A model generated the notes under the pieces. That model saw nothing but the letters and a program-made list of their open reading frames with translations. It was not told where the DNA came from and searched no databases. From Hydrogenispora ethanolica (GTDB taxonomy: Bacteria > Bacillota > UBA4882 > UBA8346), in NCBI RefSeq assembly GCF_004340685.1, contig NZ_SLUN01000005.1, positions 83,621-147,620 of the forward strand: a stretch of 64,000 nt of DNA. Direction: 5' to 3'. This document shows, in pieces, positions 16,831 to 25,950 of the stretch; the stretch's first letter is position 1, and every line of letters starts with the position of its first letter. The translations under genes were made by a program, and so were the position numbers.

Positions 16831-17895
16831 ATGAAAAAACGCCTCGCTATCCTGGCTGGATTCCTATGGGTGGCCGTCGCCGGCGCGATTCCGGCCGCGT
16901 CCGCTCCGGCGGCTCCGGCCCCGGTTCCGCCTTATGCCGCCGGTCTGGCCGGCACGGAGACCCGCCTGTTGCCGGGCAACTATGATATCTGGTCTTGCGA
17001 CTGGTCCCCCGACGCCAAACGAATGGCCTTCGCAGCCAAGATGCAGGGCGAGGAGAGCGGCCGCATGCGCACCTGGCTGTGGAGCCTGGATCCCGTCGCC
17101 AATCCGGCCGCGATTACCGGCAACGATCCCTACCTCGACTTTACGCCGCGCTGGTCGCCCGATGGCGCCCGCCTGGCCATCGTCCGGCGGAGCACCGCCA
17201 GGTCGAATACGGGAACCACCGCCGCCATCTGGCTCCGGGATATGGCGACCGGAACCGCCCACCCCCTGACCCAAGGGGGGAACGACCGCGATCCTTCCTG
17301 GTCCCCCGACGGCTCGCAGATCGTCTTCAGCCGGGCCATCGGACCCTTCCGGGCCCAACTGATGATCGTCAATGTGGCCGACGGCGCCACCCGGGTCCTG
17401 GCCGGCGGCGACAATGAGATCCTGACCAATCCGTGGTGGGGCCGGGATGGCCGGATTTACTTCACGCGCATCCGGCCGGTCACCAAGAAGGTCAGCATCA
17501 ACAATCAGCATTATCAAGTGCAGGATTTCGGCAAGGGCAGCATCTGGTCGCTCGCTCCCGAAGAGCGGACCGCCCAGCCGGTCCTGGTCGATGATTATGA
17601 TAACCGCTCTCCGGCACTGGCGCCGGACGGGCAGTGGCTGGCCTTTGTCTCCAACCGGATCGTCGTCAAGGACGGTAACGGCAAATTCGATCGGGGCGGC
17701 CTCTATGTGAAGAACATCGCCAGTGGCGCGGTTTATTTCATCACCAACAAAGTGGCCCTGATCGGAGGGTCGCTGGCCTGGAGCCCGGACGGCCGCAAGC
17801 TCGCCTTCTTTACCTATCGCAGCATCCGGCCGGCCATCTGGGTCATCGCCCTGCCGGCGCAAGTCCCGCCGCAGCCGGCCGCCGGCAAGAAATAA
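16831..17895 (+). CDS. secreted TolB-like (PD40) beta-propeller protein
   Basis: The 354-residue product has a clear signal peptide (MKKRLAILAGFLWVAVAGAI, cleavage near AASA) and at least four PD40-type blades with repeated WSPDGxxLAFxxxR motifs (WSPDAKRMAF, WSPDGARLAIV, WSPDGSQIVF, WSPDGRKLAF). It probably folds as a six-bladed propeller outside the cell. No Tol-Pal genes are present, so the TolB role does not apply; the ligand is unknown. It follows murB by 88 bp, so co-transcription is possible. Confidence 0.85.
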   Translation: MKKRLAILAGFLWVAVAGAIPAASAPAAPAPVPPYAAGLAGTETRLLPGNYDIWSCDWSPDAKRMAFAAKMQGEESGRMRTWLWSLDPVANPAAITGNDPYLDFTPRWSPDGARLAIVRRSTARSNTGTTAAIWLRDMATGTAHPLTQGGNDRDPSWSPDGSQIVFSRAIGPFRAQLMIVNVADGATRVLAGGDNEILTNPWWGRDGRIYFTRIRPVTKKVSINNQHYQVQDFGKGSIWSLAPEERTAQPVLVDDYDNRSPALAPDGQWLAFVSNRIVVKDGNGKFDRGGLYVKNIASGAVYFITNKVALIGGSLAWSPDGRKLAFFTYRSIRPAIWVIALPAQVPPQPAAGKK

Positions 17896-17899
17896 GCCC

Positions 17900-17926
17900 A
17901 CCCCGTCGCCGCGGGGTGTCTTTTTG
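17900..17926 (+). terminator. intrinsic terminator after the beta-propeller gene
   Basis: ACCCC and GGGGT form a stem that may extend through CG pairs, followed by GTCTTTTT. Confidence 0.75.
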
Positions 17927-18080
17927 GCCGGGGGAGCATGAAAAAGCCCGGCCGGAGGAGAATAATAGCGGGCAGCGAAGGGATACCCGGATTTTTCACC
18001 GGGACCCGTTCTGGAATAGCCATCCGCAGGGTACCGGCTTTGGGGATGGGAATACGTGAAATATTAATCGGGGTGGTTCA

Positions 18081-18761
18081 TTGTTTCAGCCGATTCATTC
18101 AAGCACCGTGGTGCAACAGATCATTGAGAAGATTACCCAGTCCTTGATCCGGGGCGAACTAAAGCCGGGCGACCGTTTGCCGCCCGAACCGGAGCTGGCG
18201 GTGCAGTTGGGCGTCAGCCGGACCTCGTTGCGGGAAGCCCTCAAGACCTTGGGCGGCCTCGGCGTGCTGGTGGCCAAGAAACGGGGCGGTACCTTCATTG
18301 CCACGGCGGCCTCGCAAGCCATGTTCGATCCGCTGATCTTCAACCTGATCATCGAGAAAGGCTCCAAGGACGAACTCTTCGAGCTGCGGGTGCTGCTGGA
18401 AGTGGATGCGGTCGAGCTGGCTATGAATAAAGCGACCCCGGCCGATTTTGCGTTGCTGGACGGGGATCTCAAACGCTTCGAGGAGAGTCTCCCCGGGGGC
18501 GACCTGGAGCTCCTGGCCGAGCTGGATCTGCGGTTTCATCTCAGGATCCTGGAAATGTCCAAGAATCAATCGTTCATCCGCATCAGCAACGTGGTGATGC
18601 AATTGTTCGCCTCGCCGATAGAGAAGACCATCAAGCAGATCGGCCCGGAACAGGTTCTCATCAATCACCGGGCGCTCTTTCAGGCGATGCGCGACAAAGA
18701 TCTGCTCCGCGCCAAGGAGCATATCATCCGTTCCTTCGAAAGTTCCCGCCAGTTCATGTAG
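18081..18761 (+). CDS. GntR-family regulator of the FadR subfamily
   Basis: The 226-residue product has an N-terminal winged helix (LIRGELKPGDRLPPEPELAVQLGVSRTSLREALKTL, then KKRGGTFI) and an all-helical FCD domain (about 90-220) with Asp/His metal-site candidates (ELDLRFH and INHRALF). FCD regulators usually sense organic acids such as lactate or gluconate. The start is a TTG after GGGGTGG. The neighbours give no clue to its target. Confidence 0.88.
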   Translation: MFQPIHSSTVVQQIIEKITQSLIRGELKPGDRLPPEPELAVQLGVSRTSLREALKTLGGLGVLVAKKRGGTFIATAASQAMFDPLIFNLIIEKGSKDELFELRVLLEVDAVELAMNKATPADFALLDGDLKRFEESLPGGDLELLAELDLRFHLRILEMSKNQSFIRISNVVMQLFASPIEKTIKQIGPEQVLINHRALFQAMRDKDLLRAKEHIIRSFESSRQFM

Positions 18762-18764
18762 TCA

Positions 18765-18800
18765 TCAAAAAAGCCGCCCTTGCCGGGCGGCTTTCGTTTT
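18765..18800. terminator. bidirectional terminator between convergent genes
   Basis: AAGCCGCCC (18771-18779) pairs with GGGCGGCTT (18785-18793). It is flanked by A-rich sequence on the left and TTCGTTTT on the right, so it can serve both the FadR-type gene and the reverse-strand DUF4015 gene. Confidence 0.85.
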
Positions 18801-18818
18801 GAAAACAAGTTATCTGCG

Positions 18819-20060
18819 TCAGCGGTACTTATCCAATTGATAGCGGCAACTGGGATTCCAGAAGATCCATTCCGTGGCCCCGGCGTCCCGGACCGCCTGA
18901 ATCTGCTTTTGAACCTCATTCCGGCCGTAGTGCGCCCCCAGGTTGAAATCCTGCAGCCAGGGCCGGAGCGACGTCGTGGTGTTGCCGGCCTTCTCCAAAC
19001 GTTTCCGGGCGTCGCTGACGGCGCGGAGAACTGTTTCGTAAGGATGAAGGTTGGGATTGCCCAGGCCGAAACTGCCCGGCGCGTAATGCGAAGGGTAAAC
19101 CATGGGCGAAACCACGTCGACATTGGCGATGACCTTCTCATACAGCTGGCCGATTCCCTGGTCATCGGGGACGCTGGTGGTAAGGCCGAAGATATCGGCG
19201 GAGACGGGGATGCCGGAGAGTTGCAGCTGTTCGCGGGCATACTGTAAAAAGTCGCGAATCACATCCTGTTTGAGCTTGCCGTCGCTGAACGGATAGACGC
19301 AACGCTCAATCGGGCCGTCGCTGGTAAAACGGACGTAATCAAACTGGATCTCCTGAAAGCCCAGGGAAATGGCTTCCCGGGCGATGGCGATGATGTAGTC
19401 CCAGTAAGCTTTGTTGTAGGGATCGACCCAATGCAGGCCTTTCCGGTCCACCCAGAGTCCGCCCGAACTGTCTCTAACGGCCCATTCCGGTTTGCGTTTG
19501 GCGAGAAAGGGGTCTTTGAAAACGACGATCCGGGCGATGGGGAAGATCTGATGCTGCCGCAGCGTTTCCAGGACCTTGACCGGATCGCCAATCTTCTTTT
19601 CCCAGGAACCGATGGCGTCCGCCAATGGCACCCGGGATTCGTAACTGATGGTCCCGGTATCGTCCTTGACGTCGACTACCAGCGTATTGAGCTCGGTCTG
19701 GTCGATGAGGTCGCAGATCCGGGCCAGTGATTTATTGGACCCGGCCACCCAGGCGGTGGCGTAAATCCCCTTCACGGCCGCAGGTTTCGGCCAGGGTGTC
19801 GGTGCCGGTGCGGCAAGCGGCGGCGCGGCTGAGGGCGTGGGAACCGGCGCGGGAGTGGCCGGAACGGGGGTGGCTTCGGGAAGCGTCGCTACGGATTGTT
19901 CCCGGGCTGGTTGTTTGGGGGCCGGTTGCTCCTGGACCGTCGCCGGCCCAATCTTTGTGGGCACGGCCCGCTGGGGAGTGGCGGGCTTGAGCCAGGCGGT
20001 CAGGAAGATCAGGAACAGAATGGGGAAGACGGGTAAGATGATCCAAAGTTTGTTGCGCAC
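18819..20060 (-). CDS. DUF4015-type putative glycoside hydrolase, membrane-anchored (copy 2)
   Basis: The 413-residue product is a paralogue of the protein at 53-1405. It has an N-terminal membrane segment (about 5-24), a proline/alanine/threonine linker (about 35-95) and a C-terminal DUF4015-like domain with VVDVKDDTGTISYESRV, IQFDYVRFTSDGP and VSPMVYPSHY. The GTG at 20060 is preferred because GGGTGG lies 5 nt upstream; a GTG at 20069 in frame overlaps that site. The two copies share most domain motifs but differ in the linker. The substrate is unknown. Confidence 0.82.
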   Translation of the reverse strand: MRNKLWIILPVFPILFLIFLTAWLKPATPQRAVPTKIGPATVQEQPAPKQPAREQSVATLPEATPVPATPAPVPTPSAAPPLAAPAPTPWPKPAAVKGIYATAWVAGSNKSLARICDLIDQTELNTLVVDVKDDTGTISYESRVPLADAIGSWEKKIGDPVKVLETLRQHQIFPIARIVVFKDPFLAKRKPEWAVRDSSGGLWVDRKGLHWVDPYNKAYWDYIIAIAREAISLGFQEIQFDYVRFTSDGPIERCVYPFSDGKLKQDVIRDFLQYAREQLQLSGIPVSADIFGLTTSVPDDQGIGQLYEKVIANVDVVSPMVYPSHYAPGSFGLGNPNLHPYETVLRAVSDARKRLEKAGNTTTSLRPWLQDFNLGAHYGRNEVQKQIQAVRDAGATEWIFWNPSCRYQLDKYR

Positions 20061-20280
20061 GGAATCCACCCTTATGGCTGTTTTTTTTGGAAGAATTCGC
20101 TGCCTGTCCCAGTTATACCTCTAAGAAATTGCAGGTAAATTAAAAGTCGGCGGATGAAGGCCGGAGGGCGTGCCGGGGCGGCGGGAGCCGGCTTTGGCAG
20201 AGGTTTTAGTGGGACCGAACTCCGGTTTGACGTGCGGTCGACGAGGCTTTATAATGAGAAGAGATATCTTTTAATTTGGG

Positions 20281-21426
20281 GTGAATGACCAACTGAAAAA
20301 GATCATGATTATCTACGCCGACAGCGGCGCCGGTCACCGCCGGGCCGCCGAGGCGCTGTATCAGGTGGTGACCGCCGATTACCCGGCGGCACAGGTCCAG
20401 TTGTTCGATGCCTTGCAATATACCACGGCGGTCTTCCGCCAGAGCTATCCCCGGACCTATCTGTATATGGTGAATCACTGCCCCTGGCTCTGGGGATCCT
20501 TCTATCATATGCTGGATAACGGCCGGGTGGATCGGTTCGCCCGCGCCTTCCGGCGCCAGACCAATGCCCAGCATTGCCGGAAACTTGAAAAGTATCTGCT
20601 GCAGGAGCAGCCTGATCTGGTGCTCACGACGCATTTTCTGCCGAATGAGATCATCACCCATCTCAAACGCAGGCACGGGTTCCGGACCTTCCTGGCTACC
20701 TGCATCACTGACTATTACCCGCATATCTTCTGGCGCGATCGCGGCGTGGATCTGTATTTCACGCCGCACGAGGAACTGACTCCCTGCCTGATCCGGATGG
20801 GGATTCCGGCCGAACGCATCCGGACGCTGGGGATTCCGATCGTTCCGGCCTTCAGCCGGCCGGCCGATCGCAATGCGCTGCGCCGCAAGTTCCATCTGGC
20901 GGATGACCGCTTGACGGTCTTGATCGCCAGCGGCGGTTTTGGGGTCGGACCCGTGGAAGACTTGGTCGTGGAGTTGGACCGGGTGGAAAAGCCCTTGCAG
21001 GTCCTGGTGATCTGCGGTAAAAACCCCAGGTTGCAGGAGGAACTGACCCGCCTGACCCAGGGGGCGCGGCAGCAGTTTCAAATCTACGGCTTTGTCGACA
21101 ACATGCATGAATTGATGGAAGCCAGCGACCTGATGATCTCCAAATCCGGCGGGCTGACAGTGACCGAGGCGATGGCCAAGGGCCTGCCGCTGCTGGTCCT
21201 CAACCCCATCCCCGGCCAGGAGACGGGAAATTGCCAATTCCTGCTGCGCCACGGCGCGGGTTTGCGGGTCAAAGATCCGGCCCAGGCCCGGGAGGTTCTC
21301 GAAAGCTTGCTCGACCATCCGGAGCAATTGGCCGGGATGCGGGAGAACATGCGGAAACTGGGCCGGCCCGACGCCGCCCGGGAGATCCTGTCCGCCATCG
21401 CAACGGAGTTCCCGAAGGAACGCTGA
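20281..21426 (+). CDS. UgtP/MGDG-synthase-like glycosyltransferase
   Basis: The 381-residue GT28-type protein begins with IMIIYADSGAGHRRAAEAL, the MGDG-synthase N-terminal motif. It continues with THFLPNEI, ITDYYPHIFW and the C-terminal nucleotide-sugar site ASDLMISKSGGLTVTEAMAKGLPLLV. Homologues transfer glucose or galactose from UDP-sugar to diacylglycerol at the membrane, making glycolipids and lipoteichoic acid anchors. The start is a GTG with a weak ribosome-binding site, so the N terminus is uncertain. Confidence 0.88.
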   Translation: MNDQLKKIMIIYADSGAGHRRAAEALYQVVTADYPAAQVQLFDALQYTTAVFRQSYPRTYLYMVNHCPWLWGSFYHMLDNGRVDRFARAFRRQTNAQHCRKLEKYLLQEQPDLVLTTHFLPNEIITHLKRRHGFRTFLATCITDYYPHIFWRDRGVDLYFTPHEELTPCLIRMGIPAERIRTLGIPIVPAFSRPADRNALRRKFHLADDRLTVLIASGGFGVGPVEDLVVELDRVEKPLQVLVICGKNPRLQEELTRLTQGARQQFQIYGFVDNMHELMEASDLMISKSGGLTVTEAMAKGLPLLVLNPIPGQETGNCQFLLRHGAGLRVKDPAQAREVLESLLDHPEQLAGMRENMRKLGRPDAAREILSAIATEFPKER

Positions 21427-21458
21427 CGAGAACTGATAAAGCAGGAGGAACGCACCCC

Positions 21459-21701
21459 ATGCCGGATCTGAAAACATTGACGGCCCGTTTGAATGCCTTG
21501 TATCACAAATCGCAAAAAGAAGGATTGACTCCAGAGGAGCTGGCGGAACGGGACCAGTTGCGCCGCCAGTACCTGGGGATGATTCGCAATCAGGTCCAAT
21601 CGTCCCTGGAGCGGATTCGAGTCGTCGATGCGCCGGAAGAACACGAGGAGACCTGTGACCATCAGCACTGCGACTGCCATCACCCGGGTCACCGCCACTA
21701 A
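21459..21701 (+). CDS. DUF896 (YnzC-type) protein with a His/Cys-rich tail
   Basis: The 80-residue product has the DUF896 helical hairpin: LTARLNALYHKSQKEGLTPEELAERDQLRRQYL, then IRNQVQSSLERIRVVD. YnzC in Bacillus is an SOS-linked small protein of unknown function. This one adds an unusual tail, EETCDHQHCDCHHPGHRH, which looks metal-binding. CAGGAGGAA precedes the ATG by 8 nt. A longer frame from 21231 overlaps the glycosyltransferase gene and is rejected. Confidence 0.88.
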   Translation: MPDLKTLTARLNALYHKSQKEGLTPEELAERDQLRRQYLGMIRNQVQSSLERIRVVDAPEEHEETCDHQHCDCHHPGHRH

Positions 21702-21704
21702 AAA

Positions 21705-21732
21705 AGGAGCGCTCCATGCGCTCCATTCTTTC
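21705..21732 (+). terminator. hairpin after the DUF896 gene, probable terminator
   Basis: GGAGCG and CGCTCC pair around CTCCATG, followed by ATTCTTTC. It lies between convergent genes. Confidence 0.55.
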
Positions 21733-21756
21733 CCGCCCCTTCCACGCCCGGCTCCG

Positions 21757-22137
21757 TCAGAAAATATTCACCCAATCCAACCGTTCCCGTTGCGGGACAT
21801 GTTTAAGAAAATACCGCAATGAACCCAGTTCGATGGCGGCGTCGGTGTAACTGCGTCCGTCGACCGCTTTTTTGCTGCGGGTCAGGGACTGCTCGATGGC
21901 GTCGATCTCCTTGTGGTTGAGCAGCAAGGCCCAGATAAACTTGGCGCGTTCCCAGCCATTGGCCAGCTTCTCCAGGCTCCGTTGCGTCTTCGGCCAATCC
22001 CGGGCCTGCAACGCCTTTTCGACCACGGTCAGCTCCCGCCCGAAATGGCGGGTGGTCTTCTCCAGATTGGACTGGACCATCGCCGCCGCAATGATGAAAC
22101 AGACCATGCCGGCCAGGCATAATAACCATGCTTTCAT
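21757..22137 (-). CDS. DUF4363 family protein
   Basis: The 126-residue product starts MKAWLLCLAGMVCFIIAAAM, a single membrane helix, and continues as a helical domain (ELTVVEKALQARDWPKTQRSLEKL, then FIWALLLNHKEIDAIEQSL) typical of DUF4363. Its ATG overlaps the stop of the upstream YetF-family gene by 4 nt, so the two are coupled. This pairing recurs in spore-forming Firmicutes, which suggests a shared membrane role; the function is unknown. Confidence 0.83.
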   Translation of the reverse strand: MKAWLLCLAGMVCFIIAAAMVQSNLEKTTRHFGRELTVVEKALQARDWPKTQRSLEKLANGWERAKFIWALLLNHKEIDAIEQSLTRSKKAVDGRSYTDAAIELGSLRYFLKHVPQRERLDWVNIF

Positions 22138-22823
22138 GAAGCGCGCCCCGGTTTCGTTTTCGGCTGGATGTACAATTGACCGGCCGTATCGAGGCTGGCC
22201 AGGAAGACGTCTTGAAACCCGGTCAAGCCGGCCTTTTGCACCTGCCGCAACAGCCAATCCTCGTTGAGGTTGGCCTTGGCCAGGTGTCTTTTGTTGACGG
22301 CGCCGTCCTCAATCAGTGTGGTCGGCAACCCTTCATACGGGGTGGCGATCTGCAGGTCGGCCGGGGTAACCGGCCGCTTTTGCGATTTGGGGATGATCGA
22401 CAGTTTGCCGCTGGTCTCCAGAATGGCGTATTCGACATCGGCGATATTCGGGACGTCCTTCAAACGGAGCTGTTCCAGCAGATCCGTCAGGTTATAACGA
22501 AGCCGGGACAACTCCCGTTCCACAATTTTACCGTTCTCAATGAGCACGCTCGGCCCGCCGCAGATCACCAGTCGGGCGGCCGCGCTTTTCAGCGAGATAA
22601 ACGACAGGGTGACCTGGATGAGCAGCAGGGTCAGGATGGGAATGATCCCATTGATCAGCGGAATATCGGTATCTTGCATCGGAACCGCCGCCAGTTCGGA
22701 GATGAGAATCGTGATGACCAGTTCATAGGGCTGAAGCTGGCCGATCTGATGTTTGCCCATGATCCGGATGATCAGGACCACCAGCAGATACAGGATGGCG
22801 GCGCGAATCGGTAGTATCAGCAT
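22134..22823 (-). CDS. YetF-family (DUF421) membrane protein
   Basis: The 229-residue product has three N-terminal membrane helices (about 1-90) with RIMGKHQIGQLQPYELVITILISE, the DUF421 signature. A cytoplasmic domain of two repeated beta-alpha units follows (GPSVLIENGKI, LIEDGAV). ATG 22823 follows AGGTGAT. It is the first gene of the pair with DUF4363. Confidence 0.88.
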   Translation of the reverse strand: MLILPIRAAILYLLVVLIIRIMGKHQIGQLQPYELVITILISELAAVPMQDTDIPLINGIIPILTLLLIQVTLSFISLKSAAARLVICGGPSVLIENGKIVERELSRLRYNLTDLLEQLRLKDVPNIADVEYAILETSGKLSIIPKSQKRPVTPADLQIATPYEGLPTTLIEDGAVNKRHLAKANLNEDWLLRQVQKAGLTGFQDVFLASLDTAGQLYIQPKTKPGRAS

Positions 22824-23134
22824 CGTATCACCTGGGATTGACAATGATGGCGGGGGCCGGGTCTTTTGGATCCGGCTCCGACAGCTTCATTGTGCGCCAT
22901 CGGGCCATCCTTTATACCGCGCCGCCGCCATTCCCGGCGAGCAGTAAGTGGAAGCCGTGGCAGGAATTCCTGGCCTGAAACACGAATTGGGGAGGAAAGA
23001 CTTTTCGGAACTAAGTGAAGCTGGATACGTTGGTAATCGTAAGCGGGAATGGCAAGTTTTAAGCTGAAGAAGCATATTCATTGGCAGAACGCGGTCTTTC
23101 AAAGACGGGAACCAAATAGAAGGAGGCATGGGCA
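22824..23134. other. intergenic region between divergent genes
   Basis: About 310 bp between divergent YetF and YlbF genes must hold both promoters. I see no convincing hexamers, repeats or RNA structures. Confidence 0.4.
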
Positions 23135-23503
23135 ATGCGCGTAATCGAATTCGCCAAACAACTGGGAAAGGCGCTGGCCGAGAGCGACGAGTTCCAGAAG
23201 TATCAACAAGCAAAGCAAGTCTTGGACCAGCACGAAGCGGCCCGGGTCATGCTGGATGATTTCCGGAAAAAACAAATGGAGTACGAGCGGAAGAAACTAA
23301 ACGGCGATCAGCTGCTCCAACCCTACGAAGAAGAGCTGCGCAAGCTGTCGGCGGTCATCGGTCTAAATCCTTATATCCGCGAATATCTCATGGCGGAGTT
23401 CCAATTCTCCAGCCTCATGATGGAAGTGCAGAAGATCATCGGGAAAGCGGTCGGACTGGAAATGCCGGAGCTGGAGAATGGGGCGGGAATGAACGCTCCC
23501 TAA
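23135..23503 (+). CDS. YlbF/YmcA family protein
   Basis: The 122-residue helical product fits the Com_YlbF family: FAKQLGKALAESDEFQKYQQAKQVLDQHEAARVMLDDFRKKQ in the first half and IREYLMAEFQFSSLMMEVQKII in the second. In Bacillus YlbF, YmcA and YaaT form a complex that promotes sporulation, competence and RNase Y activity. Which paralogue this is cannot be decided here. AGAAGGAGGCATGGGCA precedes the ATG. Confidence 0.85.
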   Translation: MRVIEFAKQLGKALAESDEFQKYQQAKQVLDQHEAARVMLDDFRKKQMEYERKKLNGDQLLQPYEEELRKLSAVIGLNPYIREYLMAEFQFSSLMMEVQKIIGKAVGLEMPELENGAGMNAP

Positions 23504-23591
23504 AGGCGCGGCAATTCTTTCCGGTCAACCGCCGGCTGGAATTCCCGCGGGGAGATTGCCGGACGGTCCGGAATTATACGGAGAAGATTCA

Positions 23592-23699
23592 AAAAGCCGG
23601 ATGATCACAGCGATTGTTTCAAGCGAGTGATAAAGTGGTATTGAAAACTCCTTGGCAAGCCGAATGGATTGGAAAAGAGACTTTATCACATGGCTTTTC
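23592..23699 (+). repeat. two-hairpin repeat, family 1, copy 3 (5'-truncated)
   Basis: It starts inside hairpin 1 (AAAAGCCGGA...TCACAGC) and has an intact hairpin 2 region (GTGATAAAGT and ACTTTATCAC) and right end. It is joined head to tail to copy 4. Confidence 0.85.
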
Positions 23700-23830
23700 A
23701 AAGAGCTGTGATAAACCCGGCTGAAAGCCGAGGAGAGTCACAGCGATTGCTCAAAGCAAGTGATAAAGTCGCTTAAAGCCTTTGGCAGGTCGAATCGATC
23801 GGAAGCGACTTTATCACATGGCTTTCACAA
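23700..23830 (+). repeat. two-hairpin repeat, family 1, copy 4 (complete)
   Basis: AAAGAGCTGTGATAAAC begins hairpin 1 with GGCTGAAAGCC; the element ends with CGACTTTATCACATGGCTTT. It directly follows copy 3 and ends at the ribosome-binding site of the EF-hand-like gene. Confidence 0.9.
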
Positions 23831-23848
23831 AGGAGGAAAAAGCTCCGG

Positions 23849-24655
23849 ATGAAAAAGATGTATCTTTTGACGTTGGCGCTGGCCGCCGCGTTGCTCTTGC
23901 CGGGCGGGGCTTCGGCGGCGCGGCAGTCGTTGGGCGAGATCCGGCCCGGCGCCTATCCGCTGGTCCCCATCACCAACCATCTGCCGTGGGGCTATAAAGA
24001 TATTCAGGCCTATCAGAATTCCTTGCAAAAGGTGGAGCTGGTCAGCGGCGGCCTGGAAGGTTTCAAGGATCTGCCGCAACTGGGCATGAAAGGACCCTAT
24101 ACCGGACTGATTTCGCTGGGCGACGCCGGCCAGAAGTTCGGGGTCATCATCGATATTGTGGGCGAGGAGAAACGGCTCTATATCGACCGCGACGGCGACG
24201 GGAGCTTCGCCGGCGAAAGCTGGAAACCGCTCCTCAACGAATGGTACGGCCTGCAAGTTTACGGGGTGTACGGCCCAGAGCCGATCCAGCTGCAAGTGAC
24301 CTACCGGAACGGCCAGACCCGGCCGATTCAGATCCAAGTGAACGGTTTGCTGAATCAACCTAGCGCCATGGTGAAAGAAAAACCGTACTTGCTGGTAGGC
24401 GTGGAAACCTGGTTTCTGGCCCGGCTGGTCGAGGATGGCGCCGCCAAGCTCGCGGCGGTGGTGGATCGCAACCATAACGGCTGTTATCATGATCCGGAAG
24501 ACCTGTTATTCATCGATTACAACGACGATGGCGGTTTCGACGTGGCGGAGGCCAAGCCCCGCAAACGCGGCGTCACCTTACCCGGCAAGCAGCGGCTGAA
24601 GGCCGATTGGACGGCTTACCCCGACAGTCTGGAGATCGGAGGAAAAAGCAAATGA
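23849..24655 (+). CDS. secreted protein with EF-hand-like calcium loops
   Basis: The 268-residue product has a signal peptide (MKKMYLLTLALAAALLLPGGASA) and two EF-hand-like loops: DRDGDGSFAGE (about residue 112) and DYNDDGGFDVAEA (about 228), with DRNHNGCYHD between. I recognise no wider family. It overlaps the next gene, an M16 peptidase, by 4 nt (ATGA), so it belongs to a three-gene operon with two M16 proteins and may be a partner or substrate. AAAGGAGG lies 12 nt upstream of the ATG. Confidence 0.75.
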   Translation: MKKMYLLTLALAAALLLPGGASAARQSLGEIRPGAYPLVPITNHLPWGYKDIQAYQNSLQKVELVSGGLEGFKDLPQLGMKGPYTGLISLGDAGQKFGVIIDIVGEEKRLYIDRDGDGSFAGESWKPLLNEWYGLQVYGVYGPEPIQLQVTYRNGQTRPIQIQVNGLLNQPSAMVKEKPYLLVGVETWFLARLVEDGAAKLAAVVDRNHNGCYHDPEDLLFIDYNDDGGFDVAEAKPRKRGVTLPGKQRLKADWTAYPDSLEIGGKSK

Positions 24656-25932
24656 TCAAACGGATCAAACTACGGCTGCTGCTTTTCCTGGCATTGTTGG
24701 CGTTCGCCTTCGGTGCGCCGCTGGCCGCCGCGGCGCCGGCCTCCGACTTTAAAACCGAGAAGCTGCCCAATGGGTTGACCTTGATTTACAAAGTGATGAA
24801 GGACCAACCCCAAGTCTCGATCAATGCCATTTTCCCAATCGGGTTTTTTGAGGAAAAACATCAGGGCATGCCCCACCTCATGGAGCATTTGGCCTTCCGG
24901 GGCGGTTCCGGTTATCACTACGACGATATCGTGGCGGTGACCAACCGGCAGGGCGGTCTCTTCAACGGGGCCACCAATTTCTATAGTACGTCCTACAACT
25001 ACGTGGTCCCCAAGGAACAGTTGGATAGGGCCTTGAAAGTGTTCAACGGTTCGTTGTGGAAGACGGACTTTTCCGAAGCCAATGTGCATTTCGAGCGGCG
25101 GATCATCCGGCACGAACTGGATATGGATTACGGATTCCGCTACCCTTATTACGCGGTGCTACGGTACTTTTATCCCGAAATGCAGGATGACCGTCAGAAG
25201 GTCGACTTTACGCCGAGCCAGGTCCGGGAGTTTCATATGACGTATTACCAGCCGGAGAACGCCACCTACGTGATGGCCGGCGATTTCGATCCCCGGGCGG
25301 TCATCTCCCAATTATCCCAACTCTCCAACGGCTACGGCCGGATAGCCACTCCCCCGGCCAAGATAGAGGGTTTCCGCTTGCCCCGGGGGGAGATCGTGGA
25401 GCAGCGCAATATTTATCCCTATCAATTCCAGCTGCTGATGGCCTACGAATTTACCGGGCTCTCCGCCAAGGAGCGGATGCTCTTGAATCTGTTGGCCTTT
25501 TCGTACGGGGCGGATTATAAGACCGATTACGAACGGAATCAGTTCAAGGAATACAATGTCGTCAGCCGCAGTATCGCCGGGAGCGATTATTTCGGCATTT
25601 ACTATCTGGAACGGACCCGGCCTTACAGCGCGGAGGCGCTCGCTGCCGAAAAAGCCAACCTCCGCCAGTACGTCCGGCAGTTCCGCAAGATGGATTTCAA
25701 ACAACGCTTGCAGGATTTCTGCAACGCCATCGTGATGGAACAGACCCAAAGCCGGGAGTCGGCGGTGGACGCCGCCGCGCTCGCCTGTCAACGGCTGATG
25801 GATCCGTCGAGCATCACTGCAGACGACCTGGCGCTGATTAAAAAATTGTCGGTCAAGGATTTGGAACGGTTCATCGACAGTTATCTGTCCAAACCTCCCA
25901 CCACTTGGGTTTTGGTCAAGACGACCCAATAA
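24652..25932 (+). CDS. secreted M16 zinc peptidase, catalytic
   Basis: The 426-residue product has a signal peptide (to about residue 28). The M16 domain follows with LPNGLTLIYK, the inverted zinc motif HLMEH (HxxEH) in MPHLMEHLAFRGG, and a downstream metal-ligand Glu in RRIIRHELDMDY. The N-terminal signal makes an extracytoplasmic role likely, unlike the cytoplasmic MlpA/PqqL types. The next gene encodes an M16-like protein without the zinc site, so the two probably form a catalytic/non-catalytic heterodimer. Confidence 0.88.
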   Translation: MIKRIKLRLLLFLALLAFAFGAPLAAAAPASDFKTEKLPNGLTLIYKVMKDQPQVSINAIFPIGFFEEKHQGMPHLMEHLAFRGGSGYHYDDIVAVTNRQGGLFNGATNFYSTSYNYVVPKEQLDRALKVFNGSLWKTDFSEANVHFERRIIRHELDMDYGFRYPYYAVLRYFYPEMQDDRQKVDFTPSQVREFHMTYYQPENATYVMAGDFDPRAVISQLSQLSNGYGRIATPPAKIEGFRLPRGEIVEQRNIYPYQFQLLMAYEFTGLSAKERMLLNLLAFSYGADYKTDYERNQFKEYNVVSRSIAGSDYFGIYYLERTRPYSAEALAAEKANLRQYVRQFRKMDFKQRLQDFCNAIVMEQTQSRESAVDAAALACQRLMDPSSITADDLALIKKLSVKDLERFIDSYLSKPPTTWVLVKTTQ

Positions 25933-25950
25933 AGGGAGGAAGGGGGAAAC

